A DNA stretch of 44,380 nucleotides from the NCBI GenBank assembly GCA_024275165.1, contig JAJRZQ010000042.1, positions 1-44,380 on the forward strand, in the 5' to 3' direction. The translations under genes were made by a program, and so were the position numbers. This DNA comes from a bacterium. Its GTDB lineage: Bacteria > SAR324 > XYD2-FULL-50-16. How positions within the stretch are numbered: position 1 is the stretch's first letter; each line of letters opens with the position of its first letter. Below the pieces are notes generated by a model that saw only the letters and a program-made list of their open reading frames with translations, had not been told where the DNA came from and did not search any database. Positions 20,609 through 30,589 of this stretch are shown here, piece by piece.

Positions 20609-21372
20609 GTCTCGAAGCTTTCATCCGCCAGGAGTTGAGCGAAAAACCGATTTTACTCATGACTCACTTGGTTTTGGGATACCCGAGTTTGGAGGAAAAT
20701 AAAAAGACCCTTGCCGCCATGGTGGCCGCCGGGGTGGAGTTGATCGAGTTGCAGATTCCCTTTTCAGAACCCAGTGCCGATGGCCCGATTTTAGTGCGGG
20801 CCAATGCGCAGTCCTTAGAGCGGGGGACCAAGGTCGAAGATTGCATGGAGTTTGCCCAAGAGTTGTGCAGGGAGTTTCCAAAAACCACCTTTTTGTTTAT
20901 GACCTATTATAATATCCTCTACAAGCGAGGGGTAAGCCTTTTTTTAGAGCAGGCGCAAGCAGCGGGGATCAAAGGTTTGATTATTCCCGACTTACCCTGG
21001 GAAGAAGCGGGTGAAGTGATCCAAGGCTCCAAACAGCGGGGTTTGAGTAATATTTTGATTTTTACCCCCACCCATCAACCCAACCGCTTAGCCCTGTTGG
21101 GCGCTCATTCTCAAGGCTTGGTTTATTGCGTCGGGCGGCGCGGGGTTACGGGGCAGAAAACGGATTTCTCCCCAGCCTTAGCCGCGCAAATTGCCCTATA
21201 TCGGCAACATACGCGGCTTCCCTTAGCCTTGGGGTTTGGGGTGGCAGGCAAAGAGGATGTGGATTTTTTAGTCGGTAAAGCCGATATTGCCGTGATTGGT
21301 ACCAAGTTGATACAGCTTCATCAAGAAGCAGGGGCCCAAGGAGTAGGCGCCTTTTTATCTGAATTGCGTTAG
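20605..21372 (+). CDS. trpA: Tryptophan synthase alpha subunit
   Basis: TrpA cleaves indole-3-glycerol phosphate and channels indole to TrpB. The 255-aa product starts at GTG, overlapping the trpB stop (GTGA). Catalytic residues are kept: Glu in ELIELQIPFSEP and Asp in SADGPI. The phosphate-binding GFGVAG and the GVTG loop are also present. The usual PFSDPLADGP reads PFSEPSADGP, a mild departure on the active-site strand. Coupling with trpB fits the alpha2-beta2 complex. Confidence 0.94.
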
Positions 21373-21414
21373 GCCAAGGTAGGCTGCCGCAGGACGAAGC
21401 ATTCGGGGTGACCC

Positions 21415-24216
21415 TTGTCTTTGTATAGTCTTCTTTCTAAGAGTATCCGCTTAGGCGAGGAACGGCAGGCGATGCTTCGCCAAGCCTTGACGGACGGGTC
21501 TAAGTTCTACAAGCGCTTTAACGATACCCGGATGCGGCTTGCCTTCGACCTCTTTAGCGAGGACATGAAGAAGGCCCTTTATGAAATCCTTTTTTTCCTG
21601 CATGTCAACGACCCCAAATATGCCAATCACCACTTTCCCTGTAAAGAGATTCAAGAGGTCAACGGGGTTAAAAAAGAGGTTGAGATTGAAGGAGAAATCA
21701 ACCTTTTTGTAGAGGGTGCCCCTACTGGAGTGGTGGGGATTGAGCACCTCAACGCGATTTTCCGAGAAGATTTTATCGAGTTTGTGACCCAAGAACTGCA
21801 AGGCAACCTTACCGAGGTACAGGGTTATGCCCCCATTTATTCGGTTGCCAGCTTAGGTAGCATTGGCACGGTGGGCCACAAGCAAATAGCCAGCGATCTC
21901 GATTTGCAGGTTCAGTATGAGCTGGCGCCCTTTTTAATTTCCCCTGAAGAATTAGATGATGCCAAACTAACCTTGATGGCCAAGGGGTTGTCGCAGTATT
22001 ACGCGAGGCTTTTTGGGAAGAAAAAGGGCCTCAAAGCACAGCAGATGCGGGATCCAGAGATAAAAAAACAGTTGTTGGCCCTAGGGCGCAAGGAACTGAT
22101 AAGGCGCTTTCCCAAGCTGTACGGGCTTTTGTTGACCCCTCGGGCCGCTGCCGCGCGGGGGAGCCTAAAGGATCTTAAATTCGCCGCGGCCACCATTGAT
22201 GAGATCATTCGGCTGCACAAAGATCACGCGCGCTTTGTGGAGATCAAAAAGCGCAAAGAGTTGGACGCGATACTGAAAGATAAAATCAGCCGTATTCAAA
22301 CCTATGTGCAGAAAAAATATCCAGAAGCGGAGGTGTATCTTTTTGCCTATTCCAATGACGATTACCGCGCGGGGAAGCACGGTACGACTTTAGAGTCGAA
22401 AGAGGCCTCGGGCTCGGCCTACGAAAAGATTTTGAATTACGAGACCTTGATGCCCGGGATTCAGTTTACCCCCATGGTGCCCGTACATTTCCTCATGCCT
22501 CCTGAGGTGAATGCCGACGCGGCGCAATATGAGCGGCTGGTTAATTATTCCAGGTTTCATTTTATTGAAATCTATGATTTTTATCGGCCGAAAATGGTTG
22601 ATTTGGGCAGCACTCCTCCCTTAACCAGAGAATATATGGTCGCCCATGCCGGGGCGATTTACTGGGAGGCCTTCAAGGCCAGCTCCGGCAACCTGCCCAA
22701 AGCTCTGCTCAACCTCTTGCGCATTGAAATGCTTTTTGATCCAAAGTTCAATCGCAGCATCATCGAGTTGATCAAAGACCCTGCTAAATTTGATGGCTTG
22801 ATCCCCCAAACGAAAAAGTCAGAGACGCAAGCCCCCCCCCTCCCACCTTGGGACGAGGATTTTTTCATCGATTATGGGAAAAAGCCGGATGCCTTAGGGC
22901 TGGAGAAGATTGGCAGGGACGAAAAAGACCAAAGCGGGGGCCTGCCGATCGCGGAGATCTTAGAGTTTGAGGCAGACCAACCCATACTGCGCATGGATCC
23001 TTGGTGGCTCCGTTATAAGGCCTTAAAAATCGCCTTTGGTCCGAGCAATAAAGCGATTGGAAAAACAGAGCAAGACCTTTTGAGTCGGATGATCGACCTC
23101 TGCTTTGCCCTGCATTTAAAGATTGCCGATGTATTTGGGAAAAAAGATTGGAAGAGTTATCGGGAAAAGGTTTTAGGCCGTTTTTTAGCCTATGCTTTTC
23201 CCAAGGTGCGGCGGGGTTACTTAGAGCATATCTTCAGTGGGGAGGTGGCAGCGGTCAATCGCTTTGAATTGGAGCTGAAGTTGGTGTTTAAAAACTCCAT
23301 GAATCGGGTCAACCAATTGGTGGAGCGCTTGCAAGGGCAAGATAAGACCAACCGGGATGAGTATAAAATCTGGTACCATTATTATGAAAAGAACTTTGAG
23401 CCTCCGGAGAATCAGGTTCGGCAAGATATTTTGGGGCATCTGCGCCAAGCGAGGGGTCGCTTGCAAATGGGGTATCGCTTAGATAAAAAGCTCTGGTATT
23501 TTAAGTCCATTCAAAAGGGAACCAAGTACACCAAGGCCGGGGATTTAGATCACCTTCCCGACGAGGTGCTGCTTTTTTCTCATCCCAGCTTTTTGCACGG
23601 CATCGCCCATTGCGTGATGAACAGTTATTATGGGGTCTACAACCAGGGCACCTTGATGGAGTCTCGCACCAGCGTTGAATTTGATTTAAAGGGCATGAAA
23701 TTGGGGAAGAGGTCTGCCGACGAATACGGATACATTACCCCGGATATGGCGGTGCGGTTATTTGAAAAGATTGACCAGGCCTTACCCCCGCAAAAAGAGG
23801 ATTACCGCGATTGTATCTATAAAAAGCGGGAGGTGGTCGATATTTTTGTGGCCCTCAATTTAGCCGAGTTTGGCCGTCTTTCGATTTTGTACCGGGACAA
23901 TTTAAAAATCTGGAAAGTCGAAGAGGTAGATCATCCTAATCTAGAGGCAAAAGCGGAATACTATCACAGTCACCCTGATAATTTCTGGGAGCAGCATGAA
24001 CTCTTTGAAGGGCTGGATAACTTTTTGATGGACCAGGGGTTTGAGGTAGACCGAGAAAAGCTACAGCACATGACCTTTTGGGTGAACCCCAATAGCCTGC
24101 TCGGTGGCGGCGCCAAGCCAGAAAAGAAGGAAGCGGAGCTTTCACGCCAATTTGAGCAGGCCTTTTTGGTCAAGCTCGGTTATAGCGAGTCCAGTGAAGA
24201 GGAGGGGGTGACCTAA
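21415..24216 (+). CDS. cyaA: Class I-type adenylate cyclase
   Basis: The 933-aa product resembles class I (enterobacterial-type) adenylate cyclases, which make cAMP. The nucleotidyltransferase signature is at about 147-165: LGSIGTVG followed by SDLDLQV, matching the GSTSSVG...SDLDIWV site of E. coli CyaA with its metal-binding Asp pair. A second conserved block, VYLFAYSNDDYR...GSAYEKILNYETLMPGIQFTPMVPVHF (about 310-365), parallels the E. coli region leading to the DEFYRT block. It is followed by a YWEAFKASSGNLPKALLNLLRIEML segment like the SLWQLYKSIDSPYKA block. An insertion of roughly 100 residues separates the first two blocks, and the C-terminal half looks divergent. The TTG start at 21415 follows GGGGTG, and an in-frame TGA sits just before it. 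Activity and product are inferred. Confidence 0.75.
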   Translation: MSLYSLLSKSIRLGEERQAMLRQALTDGSKFYKRFNDTRMRLAFDLFSEDMKKALYEILFFLHVNDPKYANHHFPCKEIQEVNGVKKEVEIEGEINLFVEGAPTGVVGIEHLNAIFREDFIEFVTQELQGNLTEVQGYAPIYSVASLGSIGTVGHKQIASDLDLQVQYELAPFLISPEELDDAKLTLMAKGLSQYYARLFGKKKGLKAQQMRDPEIKKQLLALGRKELIRRFPKLYGLLLTPRAAAARGSLKDLKFAAATIDEIIRLHKDHARFVEIKKRKELDAILKDKISRIQTYVQKKYPEAEVYLFAYSNDDYRAGKHGTTLESKEASGSAYEKILNYETLMPGIQFTPMVPVHFLMPPEVNADAAQYERLVNYSRFHFIEIYDFYRPKMVDLGSTPPLTREYMVAHAGAIYWEAFKASSGNLPKALLNLLRIEMLFDPKFNRSIIELIKDPAKFDGLIPQTKKSETQAPPLPPWDEDFFIDYGKKPDALGLEKIGRDEKDQSGGLPIAEILEFEADQPILRMDPWWLRYKALKIAFGPSNKAIGKTEQDLLSRMIDLCFALHLKIADVFGKKDWKSYREKVLGRFLAYAFPKVRRGYLEHIFSGEVAAVNRFELELKLVFKNSMNRVNQLVERLQGQDKTNRDEYKIWYHYYEKNFEPPENQVRQDILGHLRQARGRLQMGYRLDKKLWYFKSIQKGTKYTKAGDLDHLPDEVLLFSHPSFLHGIAHCVMNSYYGVYNQGTLMESRTSVEFDLKGMKLGKRSADEYGYITPDMAVRLFEKIDQALPPQKEDYRDCIYKKREVVDIFVALNLAEFGRLSILYRDNLKIWKVEEVDHPNLEAKAEYYHSHPDNFWEQHELFEGLDNFLMDQGFEVDREKLQHMTFWVNPNSLLGGGAKPEKKEAELSRQFEQAFLVKLGYSESSEEEGVT

Positions 24217-24247
24217 AAAACGGCCCTTAGCCCGAGGCCGTAAGGGC
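24215..24247 (-). terminator. Intrinsic terminator of the yjbQ-proA-rnhA operon
   Basis: On the minus strand, GCCCTTA (24247-24241) pairs with TAAGGGC (24229-24223), followed by CG and six T residues (24220-24215). It overlaps the rnhA stop and lies in the 10-bp gap to the convergent cyclase gene. An alternative CGGCC/GGCCG pairing is also possible. Confidence 0.7.
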
Positions 24248-24805
24248 TGCTTCGCGCGCGAGTTGGTCGCAGCGTTCGTTTTCCTCATGGCCGGCGTGGC
24301 CCTTGACCCAAAGCCATTCTACCTTGCGCTCTTGGCAGAGTTCATCAAGCCGTTTCCATTGCTCTTGGTTTACAACGGGCTCCCCATCCGACTTTTTCCA
24401 GTTTTTCTTTTTCCAGCCGTGAATCCACTGGTTGATTCCCTTGACCACATATTGGCTGTCGGTGGTCATCCGCACCGGGGTGCCGGGGGGCACCGCCTCC
24501 AAGGCGCGAATCGCGGCGGTGAGTTCCATGATATTATTGGTGCTTTTGGGACTGGAGCCGAACCCTTCTGTTTCTTGGCTCCCCTGGCGCAAGACAAAGG
24601 CCCAGCCGCCAGGGCCGGGGTTGCCTAAGCAAGAGCCGTCTGCCCAAGCCTCGACTAAGCCTGCTTGAACCTTCAAGGGTTTGGGTTTAGGGCGATTTAG
24701 CCAGAGCAGGAGGCCGCGCAAGCGTTCTTCGATCTCCGGGATTTGTTCGGTGGGGGCTTTTTCAATCGCCTCGCCCAAAGCGTTTAAGAGTTTTTGGCTG
24801 TTCAT
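24227..24805 (-). CDS. rnhA: Ribonuclease HI with N-terminal extension
   Basis: RNase HI cuts RNA in RNA-DNA hybrids. The 192-aa product has all catalytic residues at a constant offset of 46 from E. coli: Asp56 (WADGS), Glu94 (IMELTAA), Asp116 (TTDSQY), His170 (VKGHAGH) and Asp180 (RCDQLA). A 46-residue N-terminal extension (about 1-46) with helix-like [13 protein letters not shown] replaces the usual short start; it is not an obvious hybrid-binding domain. The ATG overlaps the proA stop as ATGA, which fixes the start. Confidence 0.94.
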   Translation of the reverse strand: MNSQKLLNALGEAIEKAPTEQIPEIEERLRGLLLWLNRPKPKPLKVQAGLVEAWADGSCLGNPGPGGWAFVLRQGSQETEGFGSSPKSTNNIMELTAAIRALEAVPPGTPVRMTTDSQYVVKGINQWIHGWKKKNWKKSDGEPVVNQEQWKRLDELCQERKVEWLWVKGHAGHEENERCDQLAREAALTASG

Positions 24806-26112
24806 GGTTGGAGGGGTAGGGGTTGATGGAGGTAGCTTTTTCCCTTTGCTCCGCCATAGGCGCTGATTTTTTGGCCGGAGCCCCGGAGCTTGTATTTGTA
24901 GATGACCAAGCCTTCTAAACCCACGGGCCCACGGGCATGGGTTTTGTTGGTGCTGATCCCCACCTCGGCGCCGAGACCGAAGACAAAACCGTCCGAAAAG
25001 CGGGTACTGGTGTTGTGAAAGACGCAAGCGGAATCCACCTGATTTAAAAAGGTCTCCGCTTCTTTTTTGTCTTCTGTTAAGATGCTGTCGGTATGTCCGG
25101 AGCCATATCGGTTGATATGGGCGATCGCCTCATCCAGTCCGGCCACCTGCTTGATGGAGAGAATCAAATCGGTATATTCGGTGGCCCAATCCTTTTCCGT
25201 CGCGGTCTTGAGGTTGGTGCCATAGGCGAGCAAATTCGCCTCTACCCGCAACTCCACCCCGGCGTTTTGCAAGCGGGTGAAAAGCTGGGGGAGGATTTGA
25301 GGGGCGAGCTTCTCCTCGACCAAAAGCGTCTCTAAGGCGTTGCAGGCGCTAGGGTAGTCGGTTTTGGCATCGAAAACCAAGTCCAGCGCCTGATTTAAAT
25401 CAGCGGAGCCGGCGAGGTACATATGGCATAAGCCCTCGGCATGGCCCAGTACGGGGATGCGGGTGTTGTCTTGAATGTAGCGGACAAAGGCGTTCGAGCC
25501 CCGGGGGATGATCAAATCCACAAACTCCTCTTGGTTTAAGAGAGCCTGAACATCCTCTCGGCTTTCCATCAGGGCCACCGCTCCTGCTAAGTCCCATTGG
25601 GTTAAAACCTCGTTGATCAGTTCCCAAAGGACTCGGTTGCTGTGCGCCGCTTCTCTCCCCCCCTTGAGCAGCACGGCATTTGAAGACTTGAGGCTCAAGG
25701 CGCTGACTTGAATGACTACCTCGGGCCGACTCTCAAAAATCACCGCCAAAACTCCCAAGGGGCAACTCACTCGCTCCAAGTCCAAACCCGTATCGAGCCG
25801 CATGGCGTATTGGCGAATCCCCACAGGATCGGGCAGCTTGGCAACCTCGGCGAGATAATTACCCAATTGGTCGATTTTCTCCCCTTGCAGGTTTAAGCGC
25901 TTGACCAAGGGCTGGGAGAGTTCGCCTTGGGCGAGCAGAGTGCTGGCCTCGTCGAGGTCTTTTTGATTGGCCTCGGCGATGCGGGCCTTATTTTTGTTTA
26001 AACGCTCGGCTAAGGCTAAGAGGAGTTGGTTTTTCCTCTCGCTTTCCATCTGGGCAAGCCTAAAGGCCGCGTTTTTTGCTTGCTTGCAGGCCTGTTTGAT
26101 GCTGTGGCTCAT
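24802..26112 (-). CDS. proA: Gamma-glutamyl phosphate reductase
   Basis: ProA is the NADPH-dependent second enzyme of proline synthesis. The 436-aa product has the family sequence [16 protein letters not shown], the GGREAAHSN element, [22 protein letters not shown], the catalytic Cys in [12 protein letters not shown], and the C-terminal [22 protein letters not shown]. The ATG at 26112 overlaps the yjbQ stop, and its own stop overlaps rnhA, so the three genes are tightly coupled. The partner kinase proB is not in the window. Confidence 0.95.
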   Translation of the reverse strand: MSHSIKQACKQAKNAAFRLAQMESERKNQLLLALAERLNKNKARIAEANQKDLDEASTLLAQGELSQPLVKRLNLQGEKIDQLGNYLAEVAKLPDPVGIRQYAMRLDTGLDLERVSCPLGVLAVIFESRPEVVIQVSALSLKSSNAVLLKGGREAAHSNRVLWELINEVLTQWDLAGAVALMESREDVQALLNQEEFVDLIIPRGSNAFVRYIQDNTRIPVLGHAEGLCHMYLAGSADLNQALDLVFDAKTDYPSACNALETLLVEEKLAPQILPQLFTRLQNAGVELRVEANLLAYGTNLKTATEKDWATEYTDLILSIKQVAGLDEAIAHINRYGSGHTDSILTEDKKEAETFLNQVDSACVFHNTSTRFSDGFVFGLGAEVGISTNKTHARGPVGLEGLVIYKYKLRGSGQKISAYGGAKGKSYLHQPLPLQP

Positions 26113-26519
26113 GGGTTGCTGGGGATCGGGGTTAAAAAAACTTCTCTGTTTCTGGGGCCGTCGAACTCGCAGAGGTAAACCCCCTGCCAAGTGCCCAGTT
26201 GCAAGCGGTGGTTTTGTACCGGCAGGGTCAACTGGCAGCCTAAAAGACTGCTTTTTAAATGGGCCGCGCTGTTGCCCTCGCGGTGTCGGTCTTGGGGGTG
26301 GCGCCAGGGGGCCAGCTCCTCTAAGCGAGTCAGTAGGTCTCGCGCCACATCGGGGTCGGCGTTCTCATTGATGGTCAGCCCGCAGGTCGTATGGGGGGTA
26401 TAGAGGTGCAGCAGGCCCTCGGCGAGCCCGGTTCGGGCGAGTTCTTCTTCCACCTGGGCGGTGATTTCCAACAGCTCTGCCTGGGCTTGTGTTTGAAAGG
26501 TCAGCTTGAGGCGGCTCAT
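26109..26519 (-). CDS. YjbQ/UPF0047 family protein
   Basis: This 136-aa protein belongs to the YjbQ family, a small trimeric fold with a conserved His/Asp/Glu cluster; E. coli YjbQ has a weak thiamine phosphate synthase activity. Family motifs are LLHLYTPHTTCGLTINENADPDV, WRHPQDRHREGNSAAHLKSSLLG and LGTWQGVYLCEFDGPR. The length matches the usual 130-140 aa. It is the first gene of the coupled yjbQ-proA-rnhA operon, diverging from the Nudix gene. The physiological role is not established. Confidence 0.88.
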   Translation of the reverse strand: MSRLKLTFQTQAQAELLEITAQVEEELARTGLAEGLLHLYTPHTTCGLTINENADPDVARDLLTRLEELAPWRHPQDRHREGNSAAHLKSSLLGCQLTLPVQNHRLQLGTWQGVYLCEFDGPRNREVFLTPIPSNP

Positions 26520-26592
26520 GCTTGTTGTTTTGTCTTGCTCTTGTTACTCTGGATCAATTACAGCATAGGGGAAAGGCGAAAAAGCCGCAAGC

Positions 26593-27222
26593 ATGGAAGA
26601 AATTTTAGAAATCCTAGACTTTAAAACCGGCCTGCCCACGGGGGAAACAGCCCCCCGGAGCCAATGCCACGCCCGGGGCTGGGCTCATAAAGCGGTGCAT
26701 CTGTGGGCGCGCCTGCCCTTTGAGGGGCAGGCTTGTTATCTCTTTCAGCAGCGCTCTTTTTTAAAGCCAAACTACCCGGGGATTTTTGTCGCCACCGTGG
26801 GCGGTCATGTTTCTGCTGGGGAGGGGAAAGCTTCTTTACGCCGAGAAGCGGCAGAAGAGGTTGGGCTTGAGCTTGATTTAGATCGGGTGGTGTATCTGGA
26901 ATCCCATCCCTTTGTCTTGGAATTGCCCGGGTACCATGATTACGAATGGATTGATGAATATTTTTATGAGGCGCAAGGGGACTTGAGCCAGTTTTCTTTT
27001 CCCGATCAAGAGGTGATTGGCTTGGGAATCTTGCCCCAATCCGCCCTGGCTCGTTTGGTGGCCGATCCTACCGGGAGTGAAACCGGTTGGTACTGGCAGG
27101 GTAGGGAGCCCCAAGTAAAGCGGTTCACCGCAGAGCATTTTATCCCTAAGTTTTGGGAGATGCCGATTGCTCGTACCTTAGCTCAAGGGCCCACAAATTC
27201 GGTGGATTTTTCTCTTGGTTAA
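26593..27222 (+). CDS. Nudix hydrolase (IPP-isomerase-like subgroup)
   Basis: This is a 209-aa Nudix protein that would hydrolyse a nucleoside diphosphate-linked substrate. It has the HKAVHLWARLPF strand and YLFQQRS. The Nudix box is GHVSAGEGKASLRREAAEEVG, with Glu residues of the REAAEE helix for metal binding. The overall arrangement resembles IPP-isomerase-like Nudix proteins. By direct reading, the segment between the first Glu and RE is six residues, one shorter than the standard seven. It diverges from yjbQ. Substrate unknown. Confidence 0.85.
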   Translation: MEEILEILDFKTGLPTGETAPRSQCHARGWAHKAVHLWARLPFEGQACYLFQQRSFLKPNYPGIFVATVGGHVSAGEGKASLRREAAEEVGLELDLDRVVYLESHPFVLELPGYHDYEWIDEYFYEAQGDLSQFSFPDQEVIGLGILPQSALARLVADPTGSETGWYWQGREPQVKRFTAEHFIPKFWEMPIARTLAQGPTNSVDFSLG

Positions 27223-27244
27223 AAAGGGGGGCGTGCTTTATTCT
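27215..27244 (+). promoter_or_regulatory. Candidate promoter for rubrerythrin
   Basis: TTGGTT (27215-27220) and TATTCT (27239-27244), with an 18-bp spacer, lie about 33 bp ahead of the rubrerythrin ATG. The -35 overlaps the end of the Nudix gene. The match to sigma-70 consensus is moderate. Confidence 0.35.
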
Positions 27245-27276
27245 ATAACCATCATTCACCCAGAGAGGAGACCTCC

Positions 27277-27798
27277 ATGAGCCAAACCCATGAGAATTTA
27301 CAAGCGGCCTTTGCCGGCGAATCCCAAGCGAGAAACAAATACAGTTTTTTTGCTCAAGTCGCCCGCAAGGAAGGCTATAACTATATTGCGAAGATCTTTG
27401 AAGAGACCGCCGAAAACGAGGTGCGGCACGCAAAAGACGAGTTCAAACTTTTAGGGGGTCTGGGGGATACCTTGGCCAACTTAAAGGCGGCCATCGCGGG
27501 GGAAGACTATGAAGTCCAGAGCATGTACCCCGAATTTGCCGCAGCAGCGGAAAAAGAAGGGGAAAAAGAAGCGGCAAGGCTGTTCCGCCAGATTGCCAAG
27601 GTGGAGGCTCATCATCGGGATCGATTCCAACGGCTTTTAGCCTTGGTTGAAAGCGGTAAGGTCTTTGAAAGAGAAGAGCCGATTCGCTGGAAGTGCGGCC
27701 AATGCGGGCACATCCATGAAGGTAAGCGGGCCCCTAATAAATGCCCGGTGTGCAAGCATGAGCAACAACATTTTGAGCCGGCCAACCTCGACTTGTAA
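27277..27798 (+). CDS. Rubrerythrin
   Basis: Rubrerythrin is a cytoplasmic diiron peroxidase that removes hydrogen peroxide, common in anaerobes and microaerophiles. The 173-aa protein has the N-terminal ferritin-like four-helix bundle with iron ligands in AGESQARNKY, EETAENEVRHA, and the later YPEFAAAAEKEGEKEA and KVEAHHRDRF. It ends in a rubredoxin-like domain with WKCGQCGHIHEG and KCPVCKH, the four-Cys iron site. GAGGAG gives a strong ribosome site. It stands alone and converges with atpC. Confidence 0.96.
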   Translation: MSQTHENLQAAFAGESQARNKYSFFAQVARKEGYNYIAKIFEETAENEVRHAKDEFKLLGGLGDTLANLKAAIAGEDYEVQSMYPEFAAAAEKEGEKEAARLFRQIAKVEAHHRDRFQRLLALVESGKVFEREEPIRWKCGQCGHIHEGKRAPNKCPVCKHEQQHFEPANLDL

Positions 27799-27804
27799 GT
27801 AGAA

Positions 27805-27852
27805 ACTTTCGCTTGGGTTGATCAACTCAGGCGAAAGTATTCCCTGAGTTGA
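27805..27852. terminator. Overlapping alternative hairpins between rubrerythrin and atpC
   Basis: In the 59-bp convergent gap, ACTTTCGC (27805-27812) pairs with GCGAAAGT (27831-27838), with an inner palindrome around GTTGATCAAC. The segment TCAACTCAG (27822-27830) can instead pair with CTGAGTTGA (27844-27852). Since the two stems share bases, they cannot both form. No T tract follows on either strand, so it may act as a bidirectional transcript end or a stabiliser. Confidence 0.5.
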
Positions 27853-27857
27853 AAAGA

Positions 27858-28268
27858 CTATTGCAGAATCCGGCCCGCCTCAATCCGACTGAGGGAGCGG
27901 AGCAGCTTTGCTTCCAACTTGGCTTGTCGTTGCTCCTCGTTGCGATCCAAAACCCTTAGCTCTTCTTCAGCTCTTCGTTTGGCCTCGCGGGCCCGATCCA
28001 TGTCGATGGCCTTGCCCTGCTCAACCAGTTTGGCCAAGACGGTAATTTGATCCCGGTGTACCTCGGCAAATCCATAATGCCAGGCGTAACGGGTTTTGAC
28101 CCCGCCCTTGGAAAAGGACAAAACCCCGCTGCCGATGCTGGTCAATAGGGGGAGGTGACTCGGTAAGACGCCGAGTTCACCGAGTTCGCCGGGAAGGGTG
28201 ATGTAATCGGCGTCGGTCTCTAAAACCTTGCGCTCGGGAGTTACGATTTCAAGATGCAGCTTTGCCAT
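27858..28268 (-). CDS. atpC: F1Fo ATP synthase epsilon subunit
   Basis: Epsilon is the rotor-stalk subunit that regulates ATPase activity. The 136-aa protein has the N-terminal beta-sandwich (LHLEIVTPERKVLETDADYITLPGELGELGVLPSHLPLLT) and a C-terminal helical region (about 90-135) rich in Arg, Glu and Gln. It is the last gene of the minus-strand ATP synthase operon, 3 bp after atpD. Confidence 0.95.
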   Translation of the reverse strand: MAKLHLEIVTPERKVLETDADYITLPGELGELGVLPSHLPLLTSIGSGVLSFSKGGVKTRYAWHYGFAEVHRDQITVLAKLVEQGKAIDMDRAREAKRRAEEELRVLDRNEEQRQAKLEAKLLRSLSRIEAGRILQ

Positions 28269-28271
28269 GGA

Positions 28272-29684
<1,413 letters not shown>

Positions 29685-29717
29685 TTATTTGCTTCTTCGG
29701 TTTAGTTCGGTCGGGTG

Positions 29718-30584
29718 CTAGACAGATTGAGCGCCGGAGATGATCTCGGTCAGCTCGGTTGTAATGGCGGCCTGGCGCGCTCTGTTGTATTGCAGGGTCA
29801 GGCTGCTGATCATTTCGCCCGCGTTCTTGGTGGCTCCGTCCATTGCGGTCATGCGCGCGGCATGCTCACAAGCGAAGTTGTCCAACAAGGCGGTGAAGGC
29901 TTGATTTTCAATATATTGGGGCAGGATTTTATTTAAAATCTCGGTCTTGCCCGGCTCTAACAAAAACTCCATTTGCTCTGCTTTCTCTTTTGTTTCCTCT
30001 TGAGGCGGCTCTAAGGGGAGGACCTGCTGGATGATTTGCTCTTGGCTAATCACATTTTTAAAGTGATTATAGGCAATAAACAGCTTGGCATAAGCCCCTT
30101 TTTCATAGTCTTGAATCAGTTCTCGCATAATCTCGTCCAAGGCTTTGGCCGTATCGGATTCGCGTTGATCCCGCACCACCTTGCTGATGGAGATATCCAA
30201 CTTTTTAAAGAATTCGTGACCCTTTTTGCCAATCGCGATAATCTCGATTTCCTCGCCCAGCTTGGTACGATGTTCCGCTAAGCGGTTGACGGCTTTGTTG
30301 AGGTTGGCGTTGAGGCCTCCGCAGAGGCCTCGATCTGTAGTGATCAATAAGATCAGCGTCTTTCCCTCGCCGTGCTTTGCCAACAGGGGGTGACCGTCTT
30401 GTTCCAGCCCTTCGGCTAGGTTGCCCACGATTTGGCGCAGCTTATCCGCGTAGGGCCGAGCCTGCTTGATGCGGTCTTCGGCCCGTTTCATCTTCGAGGC
30501 GGAAACCATCTTCATGGCCTTGGTGATCTGCTGCGTGCTTTTGACGCTGCGGATCCTAAGCTTGATGTCTTTTAGGGTTGCCAT
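29718..30584 (-). CDS. atpG: F1Fo ATP synthase gamma subunit
   Basis: Gamma is the central rotor shaft. The 288-aa product starts MATLKDIKLRIRSVKSTQQITKAMKMVSASKMKRA, contains the conserved DRGLCGGLNAN, and ends with the long C-terminal helix NRARQAAITTELTEIISGA. It lies between atpA and atpD with normal spacing. Confidence 0.97.
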   Translation of the reverse strand: MATLKDIKLRIRSVKSTQQITKAMKMVSASKMKRAEDRIKQARPYADKLRQIVGNLAEGLEQDGHPLLAKHGEGKTLILLITTDRGLCGGLNANLNKAVNRLAEHRTKLGEEIEIIAIGKKGHEFFKKLDISISKVVRDQRESDTAKALDEIMRELIQDYEKGAYAKLFIAYNHFKNVISQEQIIQQVLPLEPPQEETKEKAEQMEFLLEPGKTEILNKILPQYIENQAFTALLDNFACEHAARMTAMDGATKNAGEMISSLTLQYNRARQAAITTELTEIISGAQSV

Positions 30585-30589
30585 GCCTT

